A stretch of DNA of 11,751 nt, from positions 1 to 11,751 of the forward strand of contig JAUHZM010000075.1 in assembly GCA_030426005.1 (NCBI GenBank). The letters are read 5' to 3'. Source of the stretch: Gammaproteobacteria bacterium (GTDB taxonomy: Bacteria; Pseudomonadota; Gammaproteobacteria; Arenicellales; Arenicellaceae). A program made the position numbers and the translations under genes. Shown piece after piece: positions 1 to 7,552 of the stretch; the first letter of the stretch is position 1, and each line of letters begins with the position of its first letter. The notes under the pieces were generated by a model. It did not search any database, was not told where the DNA came from, and saw only the letters and a list, made by a program, of their open reading frames with translations.

Positions 1-41
1 CCCACAAAAATATCTGCTTCAATGCGGCCGAAGTTAATCAT
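1..41 (-). CDS. Start of a possible gene downstream of hemE (partial)
   Basis: An ATG at 41-39 overlaps the hemE stop codon as ATGA, a common form of translational coupling. From it an open frame runs without a stop to the window edge and reads MINFGRIEADIFV. Only 13 codons are visible, so no family can be assigned. A GGAG lies 11 bases upstream inside hemE, which is rather far for a ribosome binding site. The frame might be open by chance, but the overlap geometry favours a real co-transcribed gene. Confidence 0.35.
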   Translation of the reverse strand, partial: MINFGRIEADIFV

Positions 42-1117
42 CCGTCGTGGAACTCCGCGCTGCGCTGTTGCACTGTCTGCACTAAGGCTTGCATGTTTTC
101 TGGTTTGGCGAATGGCTGAATGCCATGACCCAAATTGAAGATATGACCTTTGCTGTTCGCATCATGTGCGCCATAGCCGTGTAACACCTGCATAGCCTCT
201 TGCTCAACCTGCGCCTGACCGGTGTTCATCACCACTGGGTCCATATTGCCTTGCAGCACGACGCGATCACCAACACGAGCGCGAGCCTGCGCAATGTCGA
301 CCGTCCAATCGAGCCCCAAACCATCACAGCCGGTATCGGCCATCATCTCTAACCATTGGCCGCCACCTTTAGTGTACAAGACAATGGGTGTGTCTGCAGT
401 CGCCGAATCCTGTTTGATCGCGGTAACAATCTGCTGCATGTAAGCCAGTGAAAAACGTTGATAATTTGCCGTCGACAACATGCCGCCCCAGGTATCAAAC
501 ACCATCAAGGACTGCGCCCCAGCCGCAACCTGTGCTTTGAGATAGACGATGACCGCATCGGTGACCACTTGCAGTAGTCGATGCGCCGCATCCGGTGACT
601 CAAACATCAAACCTTTGATTCGACGGAACTCTTTGCTGCCTTGACCTTCAACCATGTAACTGGCCAATGTCCAGGGGCTACCAGTAAATCCGATCAACGG
701 TACACGACCGTCCAGTTCACGTCGAATGACGCGCACCGCATCCATCACGTAACCTAATTCGCCCTCGGGATCCGGTACGGCAAGTTGATCAATATCCGCG
801 GTGGATCTAACTGGCTTGTTGAATACCGGACCGACTCCTTCTTCGAGCACCAGCTCAAGTCCCATCGCGTCAGGAATGGTCAGGATATCTGAGAATAAAA
901 TGGCTGCGTCGAGACCAAATCGATCGATCGGCTGCAGTGTTACCTCGCATGCCAACTCTGGTGTTTTGCAGAGCGTCAGAAAGTCGCCCGCTTCCGCGCG
1001 TGTCGCTCGATACTCTGGCAGGTAGCGCCCAGCTTGCCGCATCACCCAGATCGGTGTTCGTTCAACTTTTTCGCCGCGCAGTACCCGCAGGTACAAATCA
1101 TTTTGTAGTGCTTTCAT
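38..1117 (-). CDS. hemE: Uroporphyrinogen III decarboxylase
   Basis: HemE removes the four acetate carboxyl groups of uroporphyrinogen III to give coproporphyrinogen III, a cytoplasmic, cofactor-free step of haem synthesis. The 359-residue product is close to the usual length of about 355. It shows the N-terminal signature MRQAGRYLPEYR with the substrate-binding arginines R27 and R31. It also has the essential aspartate D77 in LFSDI, the GFTGSPWTLASYMVEG segment, VFDTWGG, and the C-terminal NLGHGIQP with H331. The TIM-barrel protein appears complete. The ATG at 1117 gives the family's normal N-terminus (MKALQNDLYLRVL), but there is no recognisable Shine-Dalgarno before it. Instead a perfect TATAAT box ends only 8 bases upstream, so the gene may have its own promoter and a very short leader. 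It follows gltD after 106 bases containing two hairpins. hemE downstream of gltBD is a known gammaproteobacterial neighbourhood. Confidence 0.98.
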   Translation of the reverse strand: MKALQNDLYLRVLRGEKVERTPIWVMRQAGRYLPEYRATRAEAGDFLTLCKTPELACEVTLQPIDRFGLDAAILFSDILTIPDAMGLELVLEEGVGPVFNKPVRSTADIDQLAVPDPEGELGYVMDAVRVIRRELDGRVPLIGFTGSPWTLASYMVEGQGSKEFRRIKGLMFESPDAAHRLLQVVTDAVIVYLKAQVAAGAQSLMVFDTWGGMLSTANYQRFSLAYMQQIVTAIKQDSATADTPIVLYTKGGGQWLEMMADTGCDGLGLDWTVDIAQARARVGDRVVLQGNMDPVVMNTGQAQVEQEAMQVLHGYGAHDANSKGHIFNLGHGIQPFAKPENMQALVQTVQQRSAEFHDG

Positions 1118-1125
1118 GGGCGCCG

Positions 1126-1131
1126 ATTATA
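1126..1131 (-). promoter_or_regulatory. Candidate -10 box for hemE
   Basis: On the minus strand the sequence CTGTATAATCGGCGCCCATG places a perfect TATAAT 8 bases before the hemE ATG. Transcription would then begin at or within 1-2 bases of the start codon. The hexamer 17 bases upstream (CCCCAT, 1154-1149) is a poor -35, and the TG next to the box is one base out of register for a true extended -10. The box is seen directly; promoter activity is inferred. Confidence 0.35.
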
Positions 1132-1174
1132 CAGGCAGACGAGTGCGCATGGGGTAGATGTCCCGCAAGATTTT

Positions 1175-1210
1175 CGCGCTTTTGCGCGGGCCAACATCGA
1201 ATTGGCCCGC
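1175..1210 (-). terminator. Two overlapping GC-rich hairpins between gltD and hemE
   Basis: A perfect 9-bp stem (GCGGGCCAA at 1186-1194 with TTGGCCCGC at 1202-1210, 7-base loop) starts 14 bases after the gltD stop. A second stem (CGCGC 1175-1179 with GCGCG 1184-1188, TTTT loop on the plus strand) shares bases 1186-1188 with it, so the two cannot both form fully. Neither is followed by a T run in either direction. It may be a Rho-assisted end, an mRNA-stabilising 3' structure of gltBD, or an attenuating pause, rather than a classical intrinsic terminator. Confidence 0.45.
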
Positions 1211-1223
1211 CGTCGTCAGAGAA

Positions 1224-2636
1224 CTACTGTTGTTTTAGGTAGTTCAGAATTCCTTCTGCCGCGCCTCGGCCTTCAAACACCGCGGTGACCACCAAGTCGG
1301 AACCACGCACCATATCACCACCGGCGAACACCTTCGGGTTGGTGGTCTGGTATTGCACCGCAAGATCGCTGGAAGTTTTTACACCGCCCCAATCATTGAT
1401 TTCAATACCGTAGGTGTCAAACCAACTCGCAGGACTCGGGCGGAATCCGAACGCGATGACCACATCGTCAGCTGCAATCACTTCTTCTGAACCGGGAACA
1501 ACTTCAGGTCGGCGGCGACCACGCTCATCGGGCTCTCCCAGACGCGTGGTAGCAAACTTAACACCAGTCACTTTGCCATTCTCACCGACAATTTCTATCG
1601 GCTGGCGATTCCATAAGAACTCAACGCCCTCTTCTTTGGCATTGGCTACTTCACGCATGGAACCCGGCATATTAGCTTCGTCACGACGGTAAGCACACGT
1701 AACCCGGTTAGCACCCTGACGGACCGACGTTCGCACACAGTCCATCGCAGTGTCACCACCGCCAAGCACGACCACATTTTTATCGCGCATATCGATGAAA
1801 CCCTGGTCACCTTGCGGGTAGTCCAGCAATCTATTGATGTTCGAGATCAAAAATGGCAATGCCTCATGCACGCCAGCCAAATCTTCACCTGGGAAACCAC
1901 CTTTCATATAGGTGTAGGTGCCCATGCCAAGAAACACGGCGTCGTAGTCATCCAGCAAGGTCTGGAATTCCACGTCTTTACCAATCTCAGTTTCCAACAC
2001 GAACTCAACGCCCATTTCCTCAAGAAGTGCACGACGTGTGCGTACGACTTCTTTCTCAAGCTTGAATGGCGGAATGCCAAACGTCAGAAGACCACCGATC
2101 TCCGGATACTTGTCGTACACCACTGGTGTCACACCATTACGAACTAAGATATCCGCACAGGCCAAACCCGCAGGGCCTGCGCCAACAATGGCGACCTTTT
2201 TATCGGTCTTCACCACGGCCGACATGTCTGGTCGCCAGCCTTGCTTGAGTGCTTCGTCGGTGATGTATTTTTCCACCGAGCCGATGGTCACCGCGCCGAA
2301 CCCATCGTTTAAGGTACACGCACCCTCACACAAACGGTCTTGAGGGCAAATACGTCCACAAACTTCAGGCAGCGAATTGGTCTTGTGCGACAACTCAGCG
2401 GCTTCGAATAAATTGCCTTCCGCGACCAGCTTGAGCCAGTTCGGAATGTAGTTATGAACTGGGCATTTCCATTCACAATATGGATTACCACAACCCAGAC
2501 AGCGATCCGCCTGCGAGGCGGCTTGCTCTACCTCATATTGACCGTAGATTTCACGGAATTGCTTACTTCGTTCCTGCGCCGGCACCTTCTCTGGGTCCTG
2601 ACGAGGCACATCCAAAAATTGAAAATCATTACTCAT
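1224..2636 (-). CDS. gltD: Glutamate synthase (NADPH) small subunit
   Basis: GltD is the FAD-containing beta subunit of glutamate synthase. It takes electrons from NADPH and passes them through iron-sulphur clusters to the large subunit, where 2-oxoglutarate plus glutamine-derived ammonia become glutamate. At 470 residues it has normal length. The N-terminal region carries two cysteine clusters, C46-C49-C54-C58 (RCLGCGNPYCEWKCP) and C93-C97-C103-C107 (CGRICPQDRLCEGAC), expected to hold 4Fe-4S clusters. The FAD-binding glycine motif is VGAGPAGLAC at about 151-160, and the NADPH-binding one is VVVLGGGDTAMD near 290-300. The C-terminal FAGGDMVRGSDLVVTAVFEGR closes the flavin site. The ATG at 2636 is preceded by AGGA, 8 bases away and overlapping the gltB stop codon, and the gap to gltB is 10 bases, so the two subunits are made from one mRNA. 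Confidence 0.98.
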   Translation of the reverse strand: MSNDFQFLDVPRQDPEKVPAQERSKQFREIYGQYEVEQAASQADRCLGCGNPYCEWKCPVHNYIPNWLKLVAEGNLFEAAELSHKTNSLPEVCGRICPQDRLCEGACTLNDGFGAVTIGSVEKYITDEALKQGWRPDMSAVVKTDKKVAIVGAGPAGLACADILVRNGVTPVVYDKYPEIGGLLTFGIPPFKLEKEVVRTRRALLEEMGVEFVLETEIGKDVEFQTLLDDYDAVFLGMGTYTYMKGGFPGEDLAGVHEALPFLISNINRLLDYPQGDQGFIDMRDKNVVVLGGGDTAMDCVRTSVRQGANRVTCAYRRDEANMPGSMREVANAKEEGVEFLWNRQPIEIVGENGKVTGVKFATTRLGEPDERGRRRPEVVPGSEEVIAADDVVIAFGFRPSPASWFDTYGIEINDWGGVKTSSDLAVQYQTTNPKVFAGGDMVRGSDLVVTAVFEGRGAAEGILNYLKQQ

Positions 2637-2646
2637 GTTGTTTTTC

Positions 2647-5600
2647 CTATGCCGCGGCCGACAGCGAATCGATTAGTGTTTCGAGGTCGGTGGCTTTGGG
2701 TTTGATCATCCAGAACTTAGGCAGATAATCAGCAAAATTCTCGAGGATCTCACGCCCTCGCACACTGCCTGTGGCCTGTACATGACGTTCGACCATACCT
2801 TGCAAATACAGAGCATAGGACTCCATAGCTTCCGGCATTAACCGGTAGGTGTCGATAAGTTCGTGGTTGTAGCGATCGATAAACGATTTATCTTCATCCA
2901 GCACAAACGCCACGCCACCAGTCATCCCGGCGCCAAAGTTCACACCGGTTTCACCAAGCACACAAACCGCGCCGCCAGTCATGTATTCACAACCATGATC
3001 ACCCAGACCTTCGACCACGGCGAAAGCACCTGAGTTACGCACCGCGAAACGCTCGCCCGCCATACCAGCCGCAAATAGCTCACCGCCGGTCGCACCATAC
3101 AAGCACGTATTTCCGATAATCGTGGACTCGCTTGCTCTGTAATCTACGTCAGCAGCAGGGTAGATAGCCACCACGCCGCCGGACATGCCTTTGGCGACAT
3201 AGTCGTTGGCATCGCCCTCGAGATTAATATTCAAGCCTTTGGCGTTCCAGACCGCGAAACTCTGCCCAGCCGTACCAGTCAAGTGCAGAGTAACTGGCGC
3301 ATCGGCCAAACCTTCTTGGCCGTGAATCCGGGCGATTTCCCCCGATAAACGCGCGCCAATCGAACGATGAATATTCTGAACCACGTAATGGAAGTCGCCA
3401 CCGGTCTTATTCTCGATCGCTGGTAACATATCGGTCACCATCTGCTCAGCCAGTTCACCTTTATCAAAAGGCATATTCTTTGGCTCCACACAGAATTGCG
3501 GTTTATTTTTAGGAACTCCGGCATCAGACAAAATTTGCGATAGATCCAACCTACGTTGTTTATCGGTCTCGCCTTCGAGCAATACCAATAAGTCAGTACG
3601 GCCGATCAATTCGGTCAAATTACGCACGCCAAGTTTCGCCATCCATTCGCGAGTTTCCATCGCAATGAATTTGAAGTAATTAACAGCGCGCTCAACGGTG
3701 CCAACGTAATGTTTATTACGCAGCACGTTATGTTGCGTGGCCACACCAGTCGCACAGTTGTTCAGGTGGCAAATTCTTAAATACTTACAACCCAAGGCGA
3801 CCATCGGCCCAGTACCGAACCCAAAACTCTCCGCACCCAGAATGGCTGCTTTCACCACATCCAAACCGGTTTTGAGTCCACCATCAGTTTGCAGACGCAC
3901 TTTGTCGCGCAAATCATTGGCACGCAATGTTTGATGCGCTTCAGTGAGGCCTAATTCCCATGGCGCACCTGCGTAACGCACAGACGTCAGCGGGCTCGCG
4001 CCAGTTCCACCGTCGTAACCTGAGATGGTAATCAAGTCTGCGTACGCCTTCGCCACGCCGGCCGCGATGGTCCCGACGCCCGCCTCGGCAACTAATTTCA
4101 CCGATACCAGGGCGTGCGGATTGACCTGCTTGAGATCAAAGATCAGCTGCGCCAAGTCCTCAATCGAGTAAATGTCGTGATGTGGTGGCGGTGAAATCAA
4201 AGCCACACCAGGGCGCGAATAACGCAGACGTGCAATCAACGCATTAACTTTGTGCCCCGGTAGCTGACCACCTTCACCGGGTTTTGCGCCCTGCGCCACT
4301 TTAATCTGCAATACCTCGGCATTCACCAGATAGTGCGGTGTTACGCCAAATCGGCCAGAAGCAACCTGTTTGATCTTGGACATCTTAGCCGTGCCATAAC
4401 GGCTCGCATCCTCACCACCTTCGCCCGAATTTGAGCGTCCACCAAGTTGGTTCATTGCCTCGGCTAAAGATTCATGCGCCTCAGGCGACAACGCTCCGAG
4501 CGACATACCCGCGCTATCAAACCGCAGCACGATGTCTTGCCAATGCTCGACTTCATCCAACGGTACTGGGGTAATATCGTTTCGCAGCGACATCAGGTCA
4601 CGCAGCACCATGGGGCGGCGTAGGTTTACGGTGTCTGCGTATTCACGGTACAGCGCGTAGTCACCGCTTTCGACTGCAGCGTGCATGGTTCGAACCACGT
4701 CTGGGTTGTACGCATGGTACTCACCACCGTGGATGAACTTGAGCAAACCACCTTGCTCTAAACCGGTCTGTGGATTCCAAGCGTACGCGAGTAGGGTCTT
4801 CTGATCCGCTTCGAGTTCAGCAAACCCTGAGCCTTTGATTCGGCTAACGGTACCTTTGAAACACAGATCGATGACATCTTCATCTAGGCCGACCGCTTCA
4901 AACAACTGAGCGCCACGATAACTATGAATCGTGGAGATGCCCATTTTAGAGATGATTTTGTATAAGCCCTTATTAATACCTTTACGGTACTGACGCAGCA
5001 AGATATTGATATCACCTTTAATCTGCCCACTACGCGCCATCTCATTAATGCTCTCGTAAACGAGGTACGGGTGGACCGCCGTGGCGCCGTAACTGATCAG
5101 CAGTGCAAATTGATGGGAATCGCGCGTGGTACCTGTATCAACCAGAATATTGGCATCACAGCGTAGTCCGGTTTGCGTCAAGCGATGATGTACCGCACCT
5201 GTCGCAAGTAGAGCTGGCACCGGCATACGGTGTTTCGAAATCTCACGATCTGATAAAACAATAATATGTGCATCATTTCGCACAGCTTGCTCGGCTTCGT
5301 CGCAAATTTGCTCCACACGCTGTTGCAGTGACATGCTGTCATCGAAAGTGATATCGATCACATGGTGTGCAAAATCAGGATCGTTATTGCCAAGTAAACG
5401 TGTGTACTTACTAGTCGATAAAACCGGAGAATCAACTACGATGGATTTCGCCATTCCCGCGTGAGGCTCAAATAGGCAGCTTTCGGTACCGAAATACGTT
5501 TCCAATGACATCACGATCTGTTCGCGCAGTGGATCGATCGGAGGATTGGTTACTTGGGCAAATTGCTGTCTAAAATAATCACTTAGGAGTCGATTACGCA

Positions 5601-7110
5601 GCGACAACACCGCCATCGGTGTGTCATCGCCCATCGACCCTGTTGCTTCCTGCGCAGACTCTGCCAGCACTCGAATAACATCGGTTTTCTCTTCATTGGT
5701 GATTTGAAACAGCTTCTGATAAATCTTCAGAGAAGCAGCGTTCAACGACACCATAGACTCTTCTTCGGTCAGCGCAGACTTCAAACGAACGATGTTTTGT
5801 TTAATCCAGTCTTTATATGGAAACTCGTTCTTGATGCGTTCATGGACTTCATCCGGGTAAATCACTTTACCAGTGTGCGTATCCACCGCCATCATCTGAC
5901 CTGGCTTCAAACGACCTTTTGCCACCACATCTTGTGGCGCGTAGTCGTAGACGCCAACTTCAGACGCCAAGGTAATAATGCGGTCCTTAGTAATCACATA
6001 TCGAGCCGGTCTAAGCCCATTTCGGTCAAGCGCGCACGCGGCATGACGTCCATTGGTCAGCACGATCCCCGCTGGGCCATCCCAAGGTTCTGTATGAATC
6101 GCCTGAAAACGGTAGAAAGCTTTTAAGTCCGGATCGATGTGCTCAGCATTTTGCCAGGCTGGTGGAACCAGTGTCTGTGTTGCCTTGAAGATATCCATAC
6201 CGCCCGCCAGCAACACTTCCAACATGTTGTCCAAACTCATGGAGTCTGAACCCTGCGTGTTCACAAACGGTGCAGCTTCGTGCAAATTCGGGAACTTACT
6301 GGACGACAACTTAGTGCCACGCGCAATTGCCCAATTTCGATTACCGCGAATCGTATTGATTTCGCCATTATGCGCGAGGTAGCGAAACGGTTGTGCCAAG
6401 CGCCATTGGGGCAGGGTATTGGTAGAAAATCGTTGATGAAACAGGCACAACGACGAAGCCATGTCTTCATCTTGCAAGTCCGTATAAAACACCGGCAAAT
6501 ACTCCGGCATCACCAAGCCTTTGTAGAGCAACACTTTGCAAGACAGGCTGGGAATATAGAATTCATCGTCGTTTTCTAACAACGCTTTTTCCGTGTGTCG
6601 ACGCGCGAGGAATAACTTACGTTCAAAATCGTGCTCATGAACCCCATCCGGGCTGTTTACAAACACCTGTTGGATTTCGGGGACTGAGGTTTTCGCCTGC
6701 TCGCCGAGTGCGGTGTAATCGAGGGGTACTGCGCGCCAACCAGCCACTGTTAAACCTTGGCGTGCAAATTCTGCCTCGAGTACTTGCTTGGCTTGTGCTT
6801 GTTTTTCTGCTTCACGACTTAGAAATATTAAACCAGTCGCGTACAACTCAGTGAGTTCAATACCAGACTCGGTCGCGACCCGACGCATAAAAGCTTTTGG
6901 CATGCTCATCAGGATTCCACAGCCATCACCTGATTTGCCATCGGCAGCGACAGCGCCACGATGCGTCAAACGGGCCAGCGCACTGATCGCCGTTTTGATA
7001 AGCCAATGACTTGGCTCACCATCCATTTGCGCAATCAGACCAAAGCCACAATTGTCGCGTTCAAACTCAGGTCGGTATAGACCACCTGCATTGTGATACA
7101 TTTTACTCAC
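2647..7110 (-). CDS. gltB: Glutamate synthase (NADPH) large subunit
   Basis: GltB hydrolyses glutamine at an N-terminal amidotransferase site, channels the ammonia to an FMN site, and makes glutamate from 2-oxoglutarate. From the GTG at 7110 it has 1487 residues, a full-length subunit. The class II glutaminase nucleophile is C21 in ERDNCGFGLIA, exposed after removal of a short propeptide. HRGAVAADGKSGDGCG and FSTNTLPQWRLAQPFR belong to the same domain. The FMN-barrel domain shows GGRSNSGEGGED and SGYDGGTGASP. The 3Fe-4S ligands are C1108, C1114 and C1119 (CKYLRICHLNNC). The C-terminal GxGxG beta-helix is seen in GATGGELFAAGMAGERF and following repeats. Start choice: the GTG at 7110 has AGGA 7 bases upstream and gives MSKMYHNAGGLYRPEFERDNCGFG. 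An ATG at 7101 and a GTG at 7158 are alternatives; the latter lacks a Shine-Dalgarno. The gene is co-transcribed with gltD and preceded by a long structured non-coding region. Confidence 0.97.
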   Translation of the reverse strand: MSKMYHNAGGLYRPEFERDNCGFGLIAQMDGEPSHWLIKTAISALARLTHRGAVAADGKSGDGCGILMSMPKAFMRRVATESGIELTELYATGLIFLSREAEKQAQAKQVLEAEFARQGLTVAGWRAVPLDYTALGEQAKTSVPEIQQVFVNSPDGVHEHDFERKLFLARRHTEKALLENDDEFYIPSLSCKVLLYKGLVMPEYLPVFYTDLQDEDMASSLCLFHQRFSTNTLPQWRLAQPFRYLAHNGEINTIRGNRNWAIARGTKLSSSKFPNLHEAAPFVNTQGSDSMSLDNMLEVLLAGGMDIFKATQTLVPPAWQNAEHIDPDLKAFYRFQAIHTEPWDGPAGIVLTNGRHAACALDRNGLRPARYVITKDRIITLASEVGVYDYAPQDVVAKGRLKPGQMMAVDTHTGKVIYPDEVHERIKNEFPYKDWIKQNIVRLKSALTEEESMVSLNAASLKIYQKLFQITNEEKTDVIRVLAESAQEATGSMGDDTPMAVLSLRNRLLSDYFRQQFAQVTNPPIDPLREQIVMSLETYFGTESCLFEPHAGMAKSIVVDSPVLSTSKYTRLLGNNDPDFAHHVIDITFDDSMSLQQRVEQICDEAEQAVRNDAHIIVLSDREISKHRMPVPALLATGAVHHRLTQTGLRCDANILVDTGTTRDSHQFALLISYGATAVHPYLVYESINEMARSGQIKGDINILLRQYRKGINKGLYKIISKMGISTIHSYRGAQLFEAVGLDEDVIDLCFKGTVSRIKGSGFAELEADQKTLLAYAWNPQTGLEQGGLLKFIHGGEYHAYNPDVVRTMHAAVESGDYALYREYADTVNLRRPMVLRDLMSLRNDITPVPLDEVEHWQDIVLRFDSAGMSLGALSPEAHESLAEAMNQLGGRSNSGEGGEDASRYGTAKMSKIKQVASGRFGVTPHYLVNAEVLQIKVAQGAKPGEGGQLPGHKVNALIARLRYSRPGVALISPPPHHDIYSIEDLAQLIFDLKQVNPHALVSVKLVAEAGVGTIAAGVAKAYADLITISGYDGGTGASPLTSVRYAGAPWELGLTEAHQTLRANDLRDKVRLQTDGGLKTGLDVVKAAILGAESFGFGTGPMVALGCKYLRICHLNNCATGVATQHNVLRNKHYVGTVERAVNYFKFIAMETREWMAKLGVRNLTELIGRTDLLVLLEGETDKQRRLDLSQILSDAGVPKNKPQFCVEPKNMPFDKGELAEQMVTDMLPAIENKTGGDFHYVVQNIHRSIGARLSGEIARIHGQEGLADAPVTLHLTGTAGQSFAVWNAKGLNINLEGDANDYVAKGMSGGVVAIYPAADVDYRASESTIIGNTCLYGATGGELFAAGMAGERFAVRNSGAFAVVEGLGDHGCEYMTGGAVCVLGETGVNFGAGMTGGVAFVLDEDKSFIDRYNHELIDTYRLMPEAMESYALYLQGMVERHVQATGSVRGREILENFADYLPKFWMIKPKATDLETLIDSLSAAA

Positions 7111-7117
7111 GTCATAT

Positions 7118-7121
7118 TCCT
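7118..7121 (-). promoter_or_regulatory. Ribosome binding site deciding the gltB start
   Basis: AGGA on the minus strand ends 7 bases before the GTG at 7110. Neither the ATG at 7101 nor the GTG at 7158 has a comparable element, so this site favours the GTG start and a propeptide of 20 residues. Confidence 0.5.
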
Positions 7122-7399
7122 GTTCAAAGCATGCATATTGAGTCGACTCGGGAAGCACCTTAAGTAACTCATGCAGTGGAAGAAGCGAGAACAGAGTCTC
7201 AACCTCCGATTTCTACGCTAACAGCAATCTCGTATCGAGTATGGTTTTTAGAGTAAAGACTCTTCCGATCAAGTCTGACCTGACGCATCCACACCAAAGC
7301 TTGGTGCCACCAACGGCCATTTCTAAAAAACGTTACCCAACCACATTACCTGAGTATCTCCGGCACTCGCTGTTATCCCGACTTTTCATCAGGAAAAAG

Positions 7400-7466
7400 G
7401 CAAATCCGGGTGACACAGTCATGCACCGCTACTGTTCTGACGTAGAACAACGATCAGCGCATTTGC
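7400..7466 (-). other. Three-stem folded element in the gltB leader
   Basis: GCAAAT (7400-7405) pairs with ATTTGC (7461-7466), extended across one mismatch by two more pairs (7407-7408 with 7458-7459). Inside lie a perfect 4-bp stem (TGAC 7411-7414 with GTCA 7418-7421, 3-base loop) and a perfect 6-bp stem (TGTTCT 7433-7438 with AGAACA 7444-7449, 5-base loop). In the gltB direction the closing stem is followed within one base by CTTTTT. The pairings are seen directly; that they form an attenuator or ligand-sensing RNA is inference. Confidence 0.3.
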
Positions 7467-7510
7467 AGGTAGTTATGCTGTTACGACTGCCATAAAAGAC
7501 AGCCAAAGCG

Positions 7511-7534
7511 AAAAAGGACGCTCAGTATAAGCGT
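7511..7534 (-). terminator. Weak candidate terminator behind aroK
   Basis: On the minus strand ACGCT (7534-7530) and AGCGT (7522-7518) form a 5-bp stem with a 7-base loop, followed by CC and TTTTT (7515-7511). It lies about 115 bases after the aroK stop. The stem is short. The loop also contains the TATACT hexamer of the candidate gltB promoter, so the two readings compete. Confidence 0.3.
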
Positions 7535-7552
7535 TCAAGACCTAAAAGTCAC
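7524..7552 (-). promoter_or_regulatory. Candidate sigma70 promoter for gltBD
   Basis: GTGACT (7552-7547, four of six matches to TTGACA, keeping the TGAC core) and TATACT (7529-7524, five of six matches to TATAAT) are separated by exactly 17 bases. Transcription would start near 7517 and give an untranslated leader of about 400 nt. No other pair in the gap has both a good spacing and a good -10. Activity is inferred. Confidence 0.4.

Noticed and set aside
5704..6126. Plus-strand 140-codon open frame opposite gltB
   Set aside because: It lies wholly antisense to a well-conserved part of gltB and has no family features. It is a shadow of the real gene.
7294..7309. Possible sigma54 promoter (TGGCAC-N5-TTTGG) before gltB
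   Set aside because: The -24 half looks right, but the -12 half lacks the essential GC at the required distance, and the bases are explained by the CACCAA/TTGGTG stems.
7241..7495. Plus-strand 84-codon open frame in the aroK-gltB gap
   Set aside because: No ribosome binding site, no recognisable motif, no signal or membrane segment, and it crosses several inverted repeats. It is likely a chance frame in non-coding DNA.
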